Below are positions 19,629 to 30,224 of a stretch of DNA of 64,000 bases, one piece after another. Position 1 is the first letter of the stretch, and each line of letters begins with the position of its first letter. Below the pieces are notes generated by a model that saw only the letters and a list, made by a program, of their open reading frames with translations, was not told where the DNA came from and did not search any database. A program made the translations under genes and the position numbers. The stretch is taken from contig JAZGUH010000489.1 of assembly GCA_037893225.1 (NCBI GenBank), positions 62,001 through 126,000 of the forward strand, read 5' to 3'. The DNA comes from Hippasteria phrygiana. Lineage: Eukaryota; Echinodermata; Asteroidea; Valvatida; Goniasteridae.

Positions 19629-22600
19629 GATCGGGTTAGAATGTGAGAGTAAGAGAGAAGGAGAGTCAGAGGTAGAGAGAGGGTTAGACTTACTCATCTA
19701 CTAAACAGCGTAGGTCTATTGTGCTGATCTAGGCCTGCAAGCTGTCTATCTCACTAGGCCATTCCAGTTCTATCCATGATGATCTTGGGTGGCCTCGAGG
19801 TCTTGACAGCCAGGAGCCGGATGTTGATCTCTCCTGAAGTTGATGGAAAAATAGAGTAAGCGAGTTAAGAATATTAAAATTAGTGTTAGAGTTAAGGGTT
19901 TGAGTTCAAGTGTTACAGTGCAAGTGTTAGGGTTAAGGTTCGAGTGCAAGTGTTACAGTGCAAGTGTTACAGTGCAAGTGTTACAGTGCAAGTGCTACTG
20001 ATCGGAATATTAGAATTAGTGTTAGAGTGCAAGTGTCACAGTGCAAGTGTCACAGTGCAAGTGTCACAGTGCAAGTGTCACAGTGCAAGTGTCACAGTGC
20101 AAGTGTCACAGTGCAAGTGTCACAGTGCAAGTGTCACAGTGCAAGTGTCACAGTGCAAGTGTCACAGTGCAAGTGCTAGTGATCGGGTTAGAATGTGAGA
20201 GTAAGAGAGAAGGAGAGTCAGAGGTAGAGAGAGGGTTAGACTTACTCATCTACTAAACAGCGTAGGTCTATTGTGCTGATCTAGGCCTGCAAGCTGTCTA
20301 TCTCACTAGGCCATTCCAGTTCTATCCATGATGATCTTGGGTGGCCTCGAGGTCTTGACAGCCAGGAGCCGGATGTTGATCTCCCCTGAAGTTGATGGAA
20401 AAATAGAGTAAGCGAGTTAAGAATATTAAAATTAGTGTTAGAGTTAAGGGTTTGAGTTCAAGTGTTAGGGTTAAGGTTCGAGTGCAAGTGTTACAGTGCA
20501 AGTGTTACAGTGCAAGTGTTACAGTGCAAGTGTTACAGTGCAAGTGCTACTGATCGGGTTAGAATGTGAGAGTAAGAGAGAAGGAGAGTCAGAGGTAGAG
20601 AGAGTGTTACACTTACTCATCTACTAAACAGCGTAGGTCTATTGTGCTGATCTAGGCCTGGAAGCTGTCTATCTCACTAGGCCATTCCAGTTCTGTCCAT
20701 GATGATCTTGGATGGCCTCGAGGTCTTGACAGCCAGGAGCCGGATGTTGATCTCTCCTGAAGTTGATGGAAAAATAGAGTAAGCGAGTTAAGAATATTAA
20801 AATTAGTGTTAGAGTTAAGGGTTTGAGTTCAAGTGTTACAGTGCAAGTGTTAGGGTTAAGGTTCGAGTGCAAGTGTTACAGTGCAAGTGTTACAGTGCAA
20901 GTGTTACAGTGCAAGTGCTACTGATCGGAATATTAGAATTAGTGTTAGAGTGCAAGTGTCACAGTGCAAGTGTCACAGTGCAAGTGTCACAGTGCAAGTG
21001 TCACAGTGCAAGTGTCACAGTGCAAGTGTCACAGTGCAAGTGCTAGTGATCGGGTTAGAATGTGAGAGTAAGAGAGAAGGAGAGTCAGAGGTAGAGAGAG
21101 GGTTAGACTTACTCATCTACTAAACAGCGTAGGTCTATTGTGCTGATCTAGGCCTGCAAGCTGTCTATCTCACTAGGCCATTCCAGTTCTATCCATGATG
21201 ATCTTGGGTGGCCTTGAGGTCTTGACAGCCAGGAGCCGGATGTTGATCTCTCCTGAAGTTGATGGAAAAATAGAGTAAGCGAGTTAAGAATATTAAAATT
21301 AGTGTTAGAGTTAAGGGTTTGAGTTCAAGTGTTAGGGTTAAGGTTCGAGTGCAAGTGTTACAGTGCAAGTGTTACAGTGCAAGTGTTACAGTGCAAGTGT
21401 TACAGTGCAAGTGCTACTGATCGGGTTAGAATGTGAGAGTAAGAGAGAAGGAGAGTCAGAGGTAGAGAGAGTGTTACACTTACTCATCTACTAAACAGCG
21501 TAGGTCTATTGTGCTGATCTAGGCCTGCAAGCTGTCTATCTCACTAGGCCATTCCAGTTCTGTCCATGATGATCTTGGGTGGCCTCGAGGACTTGACAGC
21601 CAGGAGCCAGATGTTGATCTCTCCTGAAGTTGATGGAAAAATAATGTAAGCGAGTTAGGAATATTAAAATTAGTGTTAGAGTTAAGGGTTTGAGTTCAAG
21701 TGTTACAGTGCAAGTGTTAGGGTTAAGGTTCGAGTGCAAGTGTTACAGTGCAAGTGTTACAGTGCAAGTGTTACAGTGCAAGTGCTACTGATCGGAATAT
21801 TAGAATTAGTGTTAGAGTGCAAGTGTCACAGTGCAAGTGTCACAGTGCAAGTGTCACAGTGCAAGTGTCACAGTGCAAGTGTCACAGTGCAAGTGTCACA
21901 GTGCAAGTGTCACAGTGCAAGTGTCACAGTGCAAGTGTCACAGTGCAAGTGTCACAGTGCAAGTGTCACAGTGCAAGTGTCACAGTGCAAGTGCTAGTGA
22001 TCGGGTTAGAATGTGAGAGTAAGAGAGAAGGAGAGTCAGAGGTAGAGAGAGGGTTAGACTTACTCATCTACTAAACAGCGTAGGTCTATTGTGCTGATCT
22101 AGGCCTGCAAGCTGTCTATCTCACTAGGCCATTCCAGTTCTATCCATGATGATCTTGGGTGGCCTCGAGGTCTTGACAGCCAGGAGCCGGATGTTGATCT
22201 CTCCTGAAGTTGATGGAAAAATAGAGTAAGCGAGTTAAGAATATTAAAATTAGTGTTAGAGTTAAGGGTTTGAGTTCAAGTGTTAGGGTTAAGGTTCGAG
22301 TGCAAGTGTTACAGTGCAAGTGTTACAGTGCAAGTGTTACAGTGCAAGTGTTACAGTGCAAGTGTTACAGTGCAAGTGCTACTGATCGGGTTAGAATGTG
22401 AGAGTAAGAGAGAAGGAGAGTCAGAGGTAGAGAGAGTGTTACACTTACTCATCTACTAAACAGCGTAGGTCTATTGTGCTGATCTAGGCCTGCAAGCTGT
22501 CTATCTCACTAGGCCATTCCAGTTCTGTCCATGATGATCTCGGGTGGCCTCGAGGACTTGACAGCCAGGAGCCAGATGTTGATCTCTCCTGAAGTTGATT

Positions 22601-22921
22601 GAAAAATAATGTAAGCGAGTTAGGAATATTAAAATTAGTGTTAGAGTTAAGGGTTTGAGTTCAAGTGTTACAGTGCAAGTGTTAGGGTTAAGGTTCGAGT
22701 GCAAGTGTTACAGTGCAAGTGTTACAGTGCAAGTGTTACAGTGCAAGTGCTACTGATCGGAATATTAGAATTAGTGTTAGAGTGCAAGTGTCACAGTGCA
22801 AGTGTCACAGTGCAAGTGTCACAGTGCAAGTGTCACAGTGCAAGTGTCACAGTGCAAGTGTCACAGTGCAAGTGTCACAGTGCAAGTGTCACAGTGCAAG
22901 TGTCACAGTGCAAGTGCTAGT
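19629..22921 (+). repeat. 7-mer HOR, 3,293 bp
   Basis: Monomer starts are 19629 (B-L10), 20181 (Bc-S4), 20552 (A2-L6), 21048 (Bt-S4), 21419 (A1-L12), 21999 (B-S5) and 22384 (A1-L9, gatctcggg). The first four monomers equal those at 16308 in length. The net 28-bp size difference from that copy comes from the two A1 TCA arrays (L10 to L12, L13 to L9). Confidence 0.92.
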
Positions 22922-24177
22922 GATCGGGTTAGAATGTGAGAGTAAGAGAGAAGGAGAGTCAGAGGTAGAGAGAGGGTTAGACTTACTCATCTACTAAACA
23001 GCGTAGGTCTATTCTGCTGATCTAGGCCTGCAAGCTGTCTATCTCACTAGGCCATTCCAGTTCTATCCATGATGATCTTGGGTGGCCTCGAGGTCTTGAC
23101 AGCCAGGAGCCGGATGTTGATCTCTCCTGAAGTTGATGGAAAAATAGAGTAAGCGAGTTAAGAATATTAAAATTAGTGTTAGAGTTAAGGGTTTGAGTTC
23201 AAGTGTTACAGTGCAAGTGTTAGGGTTAAGGTTCGAGTGCAAGTGTTACAGTGCAAGTGTTACAGTGCAAGTGTTACAGTGCAAGTGCTACTGATCGGAA
23301 TATTAGAATTAGTGTTAGAGTGCAAGTGTCACAGTGCAAGTGTCACAGTGCAAGTGTCACAGTGCAAGTGTCACAGTGCAAGTGTCACAGTGCAAGTGTC
23401 ACAGTGCAAGTGTCACAGTGCAAGTGTCACAGTGCAAGTGTCACAGTGCAAGTGTCACAGTGCAAGTGCTAGTGATCGGGTTAGAATGTGAGAGTAAGAG
23501 AGAAGGAGAGTCAGAGGTAGAGAGAGGGTTAGACTTACTCATCTACTAAACAGCGTAGGTCTATTGTGCTGATCTAGGCCTGCAAGCTGTCTATCTCACT
23601 AGGCCATTCCAGTTCTATCCATGATGATCTTGGGTGGCCTCGAGGTCTTGACAGCCAGGAGCCGGATGTTGATCTCTCCTGAAGTTGATGGAAAAATAGA
23701 GTAAGCGAGTTAAGAATATTAAAATTAGTGTTAGAGTTAAGGGTTTGAGTTCAAGTGTTAGGGTTAAGGTTCGAGTGCAAGTGTTACAGTGCAAGTGTTA
23801 CAGTGCAAGTGTTACAGTGCAAGTGTTACAGTGCAAGTGCTACTGATCGGGTTAGAATGTGAGAGTAAGAGAGAAGGAGAGTCAGAGGTAGAGAGAGTGT
23901 TAGACTTACTCATCTACTAAACAGCGTAGGTCTATTGTGCTGATTGAGGCCTGCAAGCTGTCTATCTCACTAGGCCATTCCAGTTCTGTCCATGATGATC
24001 TTGGGTGGCCTTGAGGTCTTGACAGCCAGGAGCCGGATGTTGATCTCTTCTGAAGTTGATCTCTCCTGAAGTTGATGGAAAAATAGAGTAAGCGAGTTAG
24101 GAATATTAAAATTAGTGTTAAAGTTAAGAGTTTGAGTTCAAGTGTTAGGGTTAAGGTTCGAGGGCAAGTGTTAGAGT

Positions 24178-24360
24178 TAAGGCATTGTCACACAAAGCAA
24201 TTTTTACAAGCAATTTGTGAACAACTAACAGCGCTGCAGCCGAAAAGAAATGCTTGCAGAGCAATGAAGACATTTTTCTTCTGAAGAAAATTATGTGAAA
24301 ATATAAATTTCTATATTTTCCTATATGGAATTTGGTTGGATGTGATTGCATGTCCCTTAG
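24178..24360. mobile_element. Unique ~180-bp insertion, candidate non-autonomous DNA transposon
   Basis: This is the only sequence in the window not built from the satellite. It is AT-rich and encodes nothing. The motif ttagagt flanks it at 24171-24177 and 24357-24363, a possible 7-bp target duplication. Alternatively TTA flanks both ends, which would suit a PIF/Harbinger-like element. Left end taaggcattgtcacac and the reverse complement of the right end (taagggacatgcaatcacat) share taagg, cat and tcaca with gaps, suggesting decayed terminal inverted repeats. The flank itself contains ttagag motifs, so the exact boundaries are uncertain. I do not recognise the family. Confidence 0.4.
24274..24320. 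other. Two adjacent short inverted repeats inside the insertion
   Basis: TTTTCTTC at 24274-24281 and GAAGAAAA at 24283-24290 are perfect reverse complements separated by one base. GAAAATATA at 24297-24305 and TATATTTTC at 24312-24320 are perfect reverse complements with a 6-base loop. Such AT-rich hairpins are common in short non-autonomous DNA transposons. They have no obvious terminator or gene context here. Confidence 0.7.
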
Positions 24361-26393
24361 AGTGAGTGCAAGTGTTACAGTGCAAGTGTTACAGTGCAAG
24401 TGTTACAGTGCAAGTGTTACAGTGCAAGTGTTACAGTGCAAGTGTTACAGTGCAAGTGTTACAGTGCAAGTGTTACAGTGCAACTGCTACTGATCGGGTT
24501 AGAATGTGAGAGTAAGAGAGAAGGAGAGTCAGAGGTAGAGAGAGTGTTACACTTACTCATCTACTAAACAGCGTAGGTCTATTGTGCTGATCTAGGCCTG
24601 CAAGCTGTCTATCTCAATAGGCCATTCCAGTTCTGTCCATGATGATCTTGGGTGGCCTCGAGGTCTTGACAGCCTGGAGCCGGATGTTGATCTCTCCTGA
24701 AGTTGATGGAAAAATAGAGTAAGCGAGTTAAGAATATTAAAATTAGTGTTAGAGTTAAGGGTTTGAGTTCAAGTGTTAGGGTTAAGGTTCGAGTGCAAGT
24801 GTTACAGTGCAAGTGTTACAGTGCAAGTGTTACAGTGCAAGTGTTACAGTGCAAGTGTTACAGTGCAAGTGCTACTGATCGGGTTAGAATGTGAGAGTAA
24901 GAGAGAAGGAGAGTCAGAGGTAGAGAGAGTGTTACACTTACTCATCTACTAAACAGCGTAGGTCTATTGTGCTGATCTAGGCCTGCAAGCTGTCTATCTC
25001 ACTAGGCCATTCCAGTTCTGTCCATGATGATCTTGGGTGGCCTCGAGGTCTTGACAGCCAGGAGCCGGATGTTGATCTCTCCTGAAGTTGATGGAAAAAT
25101 AGAGTAAGCGAGTTAAGAATATTAAAATTAGTGTTAGAGTTAAGGGTTTGAGTTCAAGTGTTACAGTGCAAGTGTTAGGGTTAAGGTTCGAGTGCAAGTG
25201 TTACAGTGCAAGTGTTACAGTGCAAGTGTTACAGTGCAAGTGCTACTGATCGGAATATTAGAATTAGTGTTAGAGTGCAAGTGTCACAGTGCAAGTGTCA
25301 CAGTGCAAGTGTCACAGTGCAAGTGTCACAGTGCAAGTGTCACAGTGCAAGTGTCACAGTGCAAGTGTCACAGTGCAAGTGTCACAGTGCAAGTGTCACA
25401 GTGCAAGTGTCACAGTGCAAGTGTCACAGTGCAAGTGTCACAGTGCAAGTGTCACAGTGCAAGTGCTAGTGATCGGGTTAGAATGTGAGAGTAAGAGAGA
25501 AGGAGAGTCAGAGGTAGAGAGAGGGTTAGACTTACTCATTTACTAAACAGCGTAGGTCTATTGTGCTGATCTAGGCCTGCAAGCTGTCTATCTCACTAGG
25601 CCATTCCAGTTCTATCCATGATGATCTTGGGTGGCCTCGAGGTCTTGACAGCCAGGAGCCGGATGTTGATCTCTCCTGAAGTTGATGGAAAAATAGAGTA
25701 AGCGAGTTAAGAATATTAAAATTAGTGTTAGAGTTAAGGGTTTGAGTTCAAGTGTTAGGGTTAAGGTTCGAGTGCAAGTGTTACAGTGCAAGTGTTACAG
25801 TGCAAGTGTTACAGTGCAAGTGTTACAGTGCAAGTGCTACTGATCGGGTTAGAATGTGAGAGTAAGAGAGAAGGAGAGTCAGAGGTAGAGAGAGTGTTAC
25901 ACTTACTCATCTACTAAACAGCGTAGGTCTATTGTGCTGATCTAGGCCTGCAAGCTGTCTATCTCACTAGGCCATTCCAGTTCTGTCCATGATGATCTTG
26001 GGTGGCCTCGAGGACTTGACAGCCAGGAGCCAGATGTTGATCTCTCCTGAAGTTGATTGAAAAATAATGTAAGCGAGTTAGGAATATTAAAATTAGTGTT
26101 AGAGTTAAGGGTTTGAGTTCAAGTGTTACAGTGCAAGTGTTAGGGTTAAGGTTCGAGTGCAAGTGTTACAGTGCAAGTGTTACAGTGCAAGTGTTACAGT
26201 GCAAGTGCTACTGATCGGAATATTAGAATTAGTGTTAGAGTGCAAGTGTCACAGTGCAAGTGTCACAGTGCAAGTGTCACAGTGCAAGTGTCACAGTGCA
26301 AGTGTCACAGTGCAAGTGTCACAGTGCAAGTGTCACAGTGCAAGTGTCACAGTGCAAGTGTCACAGTGCAAGTGTCACAGTGCAAGTGCTAGT

Positions 26394-28735
26394 GATCGGG
26401 TTAGAATGTGAGAGTAAGAGAGAAGGAGAGTCAGAGGTAGAGAGAGGGTTAGACTTACTCATCTACTAAACAGCGTAGGTCTATTGTGCTGATCTAGGCC
26501 TGCAAGCTGTCTATCTCACTAGGCCATTCCAGTTCTATCCATGATGATCTTGGGTGGCCTCGAGGTCTTGACAGCTAGGAGCCGGATGTTGATCTCTCCT
26601 GAAGTTGATGGAAAAATAGAGTAAGCGAGTTAAGAATATTAAAATTAGTGTTAGAGTTAAGGGTTTGAGTTCAAGTGTTACAGTGCAAGTGTTAGGGTTA
26701 AGGTTCGAGTGCAAGTGTTACAGTGCAAGTGTTACAGTGCAAGTGTTACAGTGCAAGTGCTACTGATCGGAATATTAGAATTAGTGTTAGAGTGCAAGTG
26801 TCACAGTGCAAGTGTCACAGTGCAAGTGTCACAGTGCAAGTGTCACAGTGCAAGTGTCACAGTGCAAGTGTCACAGTGCAAGTGCTAGTGATCGGGTTAG
26901 AATGTGAGAGTAAGAGAGAAGGAGAGTCAGAGGTAGAGAGAGGGTTAGACTTACTCATCTACTAAACAGCGTAGGTCTATTGTGCTGATCTAGGCCTGCA
27001 AGCTGTCTATCTCACTAGGCCATTCCAGTTCTATCCATGATGATCTTGGGTGGCCTCGAGGTCTTGACAGCCAGGAGCCGGATGTTGATCTCCCCTGAAG
27101 TTGATGGAAAAATAGAGTAAGCGAGTTAAGAATATTAAAATTAGTGTTAGAGTTAAGGGTTTGAGTTCAAGTGTTAGGGTTAAGGTTCGAGTGCAAGTGT
27201 TACAGTGCAAGTGTTACAGTGCAAGTGTTACAGTGCAAGTGTTACAGTGCAAGTGCTACTGATCGGGTTAGAATGTGAGAGTAAGAGAGAAGGAGAGTCA
27301 GAGGTAGAGAGAGTGTTACACTTACAAATCTACTAAACAGCGTAGGTCTATTGTGCTGATCTAGGCCTGGAAGCTGTCTATCTCACTAGGCCATTCCAGT
27401 TCTGTCCATGATGATCTTGGATGGCCTCGAGGACTTGACAGCCAGGAGCCAGATGTTGATCTCTCCTGAAGTTGATTGAAAAATAGAGTAAGCGAGTTAG
27501 GAATATTAAAATTAGTGTTAGAGTTAAGGGTTTGAGTTCAAGTGTTACAGTGCAAGTGTTAGGGTTAAGGTTCGAGTGCAAGTGTTACAGTGCAAGTGTT
27601 ACAGTGCAAGTGTTACAGTGCAAGTGCTACTGATCGGAATATTAGAATTAGTGTTAGAGTGCAAGTGTCACAGTGCAAGTGTCACAGTGCAAGTGTCACA
27701 GTGCAAGTGTCACAGTGCAAGTGTCACAGTGCAAGTGTCACAGTGCAAGTGTCACAGTGCAAGTGTCACAGTGCAAGTGTCACAGTGCAAGTGTCACAGT
27801 GCAAGTGTCACAGTGCAAGTGTCACAGTGCAAGTGCTAGTGATCGGGTTAGAATGTGAGAGTAAGAGAGAAGGAGAGTCAGAGGTAGAGAGAGGGTTAGA
27901 CTTACTCATTTACTAAACAGCGTAGGTCTATTGTGCTGATCTAGGCCTGCAAGCTGTCTATCTCACTAGGCCATTCCAGTTCTATCCATGATGATCTTGG
28001 GTGGCCTCGAGGTCTTGACAGCCAGGAGCCGGATGTTGATCTCTCCTGAAGTTGATGGAAAAATAGAGTAAGCGAGTTAAGAATATTAAAATTAGTGTTA
28101 GAGTTAAGGGTTTGAGTTCAAGTGTTAGGGTTAAGGTTCGAGTGCAAGTGTTACAGTGCAAGTGTTACAGTGCAAGTGTTACAGTGCAAGTGTTAGAGTG
28201 CAAGTGCTACTGATCGGGTTAGAATGTGAGAGTAAGAGAGAAGGAGAGTCAGAGGTAGAGAGAGTGTTACACTTACTCATCTACTAAACAGCGTCGGTCT
28301 ATTGTGCTGATCTAGGCCTGCAAGCTGTCTATCTCACTAGGCCATTCCAGTTCTGTCCATGATGATCTTGGGTGGCCTCGAGGACTTGACAGCCAGGAGC
28401 CAGATGTTGATCTCTCCTGAAGTTGATTGAAAAATAATGTAAGCGAGTTAGGAATATTAAAATTAGTGTTAGAGTTAAGGGTTTGAGTTCAAGTGTTACA
28501 GTGCAAGTGTTAGGGTTAAGGTTCGAGTGCAAGTGTTACAGTGCAAGTGTTACAGTGCAAGTGTTACAGTGCAAGTGCTACTGATCGGAATATTAGAATT
28601 AGTGTTAGAGTGCAAGTGTCACAGTGCAAGTGTCACAGTGCAAGTGTCACAGTGCAAGTGTCACAGTGCAAGTGTCACAGTGCAAGTGTCACAGTGCAAG
28701 TGTCACAGTGCAAGTGTCACAGTGCAAGTGCTAGT
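26394..28735 (+). repeat. 5-mer HOR: B-L6, Bc-S4, A2-L12, B-S4, A1-L8
   Basis: Monomer starts are 26394 (B-L6), 26890 (Bc-S4), 27261 (A2-L12), 27841 (B-S4) and 28212 (A1-L8). Rare tags are cagctagg at 26576, cttacaaatc at 27321-27330, and cattta at 27910. The A2 core here is a mosaic: cttggatgg is followed by A1-type gaggacttg and gccagatg. Confidence 0.9.
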
Positions 28736-30224
28736 GATCGGGTTAGAATGTGAGAGTAAGAGAGAAGGAGAGTCAGAGGTAGAGAGAGGGTTAGACTTAC
28801 TCATCTACTAAACAGCGTAGGTCTATTGTGCTGATCTAGGCCTGCAAGCTGTCTATCTCACTAGGCCATTCCAGTTCTATCCATGATGATCTTGGGTGGC
28901 CTCGAGGTCTTGACAGCTAGGAGCCGGATGTTGATCTCTCCTGAAGTTGATGGAAAAATAGAGTAAGCGAGTTAAGAATATTAAAATTAGTGTTAGAGTT
29001 AAGGGTTTGAGTTCAAGTGTTACAGTGCAAGTGTTAGGGTTAAGGTTCGAGTGCAAGTGTTACAGTGCAAGTGTTACAGTGCAAGTGTTACAGTGCAAGT
29101 GCTACTGATCGGAATATTAGAATTAGTGTTAGAGTGCAAGTGTCACAGTGCAAGTGTCACAGTGCAAGTGTCACAGTGCAAGTGTCACAGTGCAAGTGTC
29201 ACAGTGCAAGTGTCACAGTGCAAGTGTCACAGTGCAAGTGTCACAGTGCAAGTGTCACAGTGCAAGTGTCACAGTGCAAGTGTCACAGTGCAAGTGTCAC
29301 AGTGCAAGTGCTAGTGATCGGGTTAGAATGTGAGAGTAAGAGAGAAGGAGAGTCAGAGGTAGAGAGAGGGTTAGACTTACTCATCTACTAAACAGCGTAG
29401 GTCTATTGTGCTGATCTAGGCCTGCAAGCTGTCTATCTCACTAGGCCATTCCAGTTCTATCCATGATGATCTTGGGTGGCCTCGAGGTCTTGACAGCCAG
29501 GAGCCGGATGTTGATCTCCCCTGAAGTTGATGGAAAAATAGAGTAAGCGAGTTAAGAATATTAAAATTAGTGTTAGAGTTAAGGGTTTGAGTTCAAGTGT
29601 TAGGGTTAAGGTTCGAGTGCAAGTGTTACAGTGCAAGTGTTACAGTGCAAGTGTTACAGTGCAAGTGTTACAGTGCAAGTGCTACTGATCGGGTTAGAAT
29701 GTGAGAGTAAGAGAGAAGGAGAGTCAGAGGTAGAGAGAGTGTTACACTTACAAATCTACTAAACAGCGTAGGTCTATTGTGCTGATCTAGGCCTGGAAGC
29801 TGTCTATCTCACTAGGCCATTCCAGTTCTGTCCATGATGATCTTGGATGGCCTCGAGGACTTGACAGCCAGGAGCCAGATGTTGATCTCTCCTGAAGTTG
29901 ATTGAAAAATAGAGTAAGCGAGTTAGGAATATTAAAATTAGTGTTAGAGTTAAGGGTTTGAGTTCAAGTGTTACAGTGCAAGTGTTAGGGTTAAGGTTCG
30001 AGTGCAAGTGTTACAGTGCAAGTGTTACAGTGCAAGTGTTACAGTGCAAGTGCTACTGATCGGAATATTAGAATTAGTGTTAGAGTGCAAGTGTCACAGT
30101 GCAAGTGTCACAGTGCAAGTGTCACAGTGCAAGTGTCACAGTGCAAGTGTCACAGTGCAAGTGTCACAGTGCAAGTGTCACAGTGCAAGTGTCACAGTGC
30201 AAGTGTCACAGTGCAAGTGCTAGT
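28736..30224 (+). repeat. 3-mer HOR: B-L12, Bc-S4, A2-L9
   Basis: Monomer starts are 28736 (B-L12), 29316 (Bc-S4) and 29687 (A2-L9). It repeats the first three monomers of the preceding block, including the rare tags cagctagg (28918) and cttacaaatc (29747-29756). The two B-L arrays have changed from six to twelve TCA junctions and the A2 arrays from twelve to nine. Confidence 0.9.

Larger units (their letters stand above)
23845..24491 (+). repeat. Most divergent monomer, 647 bp
   Basis: The core mixes A and B features (gtgttagac, ttctgtcc, ccttgagg) and has private changes: gattgaggcctg, gttaaagttaagag and gagggcaag. A short internal duplication repeats the tgatctctcctgaagt region, the first copy reading tctcttctg, at about 24042-24072. 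The telomere-like block is broken by about 180 bp of foreign DNA, followed by eight TTA junctions and a private caactgc before the next monomer. It probably escaped recent homogenisation. Confidence 0.88.
22922..26393 (+). repeat. Irregular block around a divergent monomer
   Basis: Monomer starts are 22922 (B-L10, with private attctgctg), 23474 (B-S4), 23845 (divergent, 647 bp, carries the insertion), 24492 (A-S5 with private tctcaatagg and cagcctgg), 24877 (A-L13 with gaggtcttg and gccgg), 25471 (B-S4, with cattta for catcta) and 25842 (A1-L10). The regular 7-mer order is lost here, and private substitutions are denser than anywhere else in the window. Confidence 0.88.

Noticed and set aside
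24177..24360. piggyBac insertion, because TTAA precedes the unique segment
   Set aside because: TTAA is absent on the right side (cccttag), and the terminal bases gg...cc are opposite to the usual piggyBac cc...gg ends.
24151..24399. 82-codon minus-strand open frame spanning the unique insertion
   Set aside because: It starts and ends in satellite repeats, its middle is AT-rich non-repeat sequence with hairpins, and no domain is recognisable. It is best explained as a chance frame.
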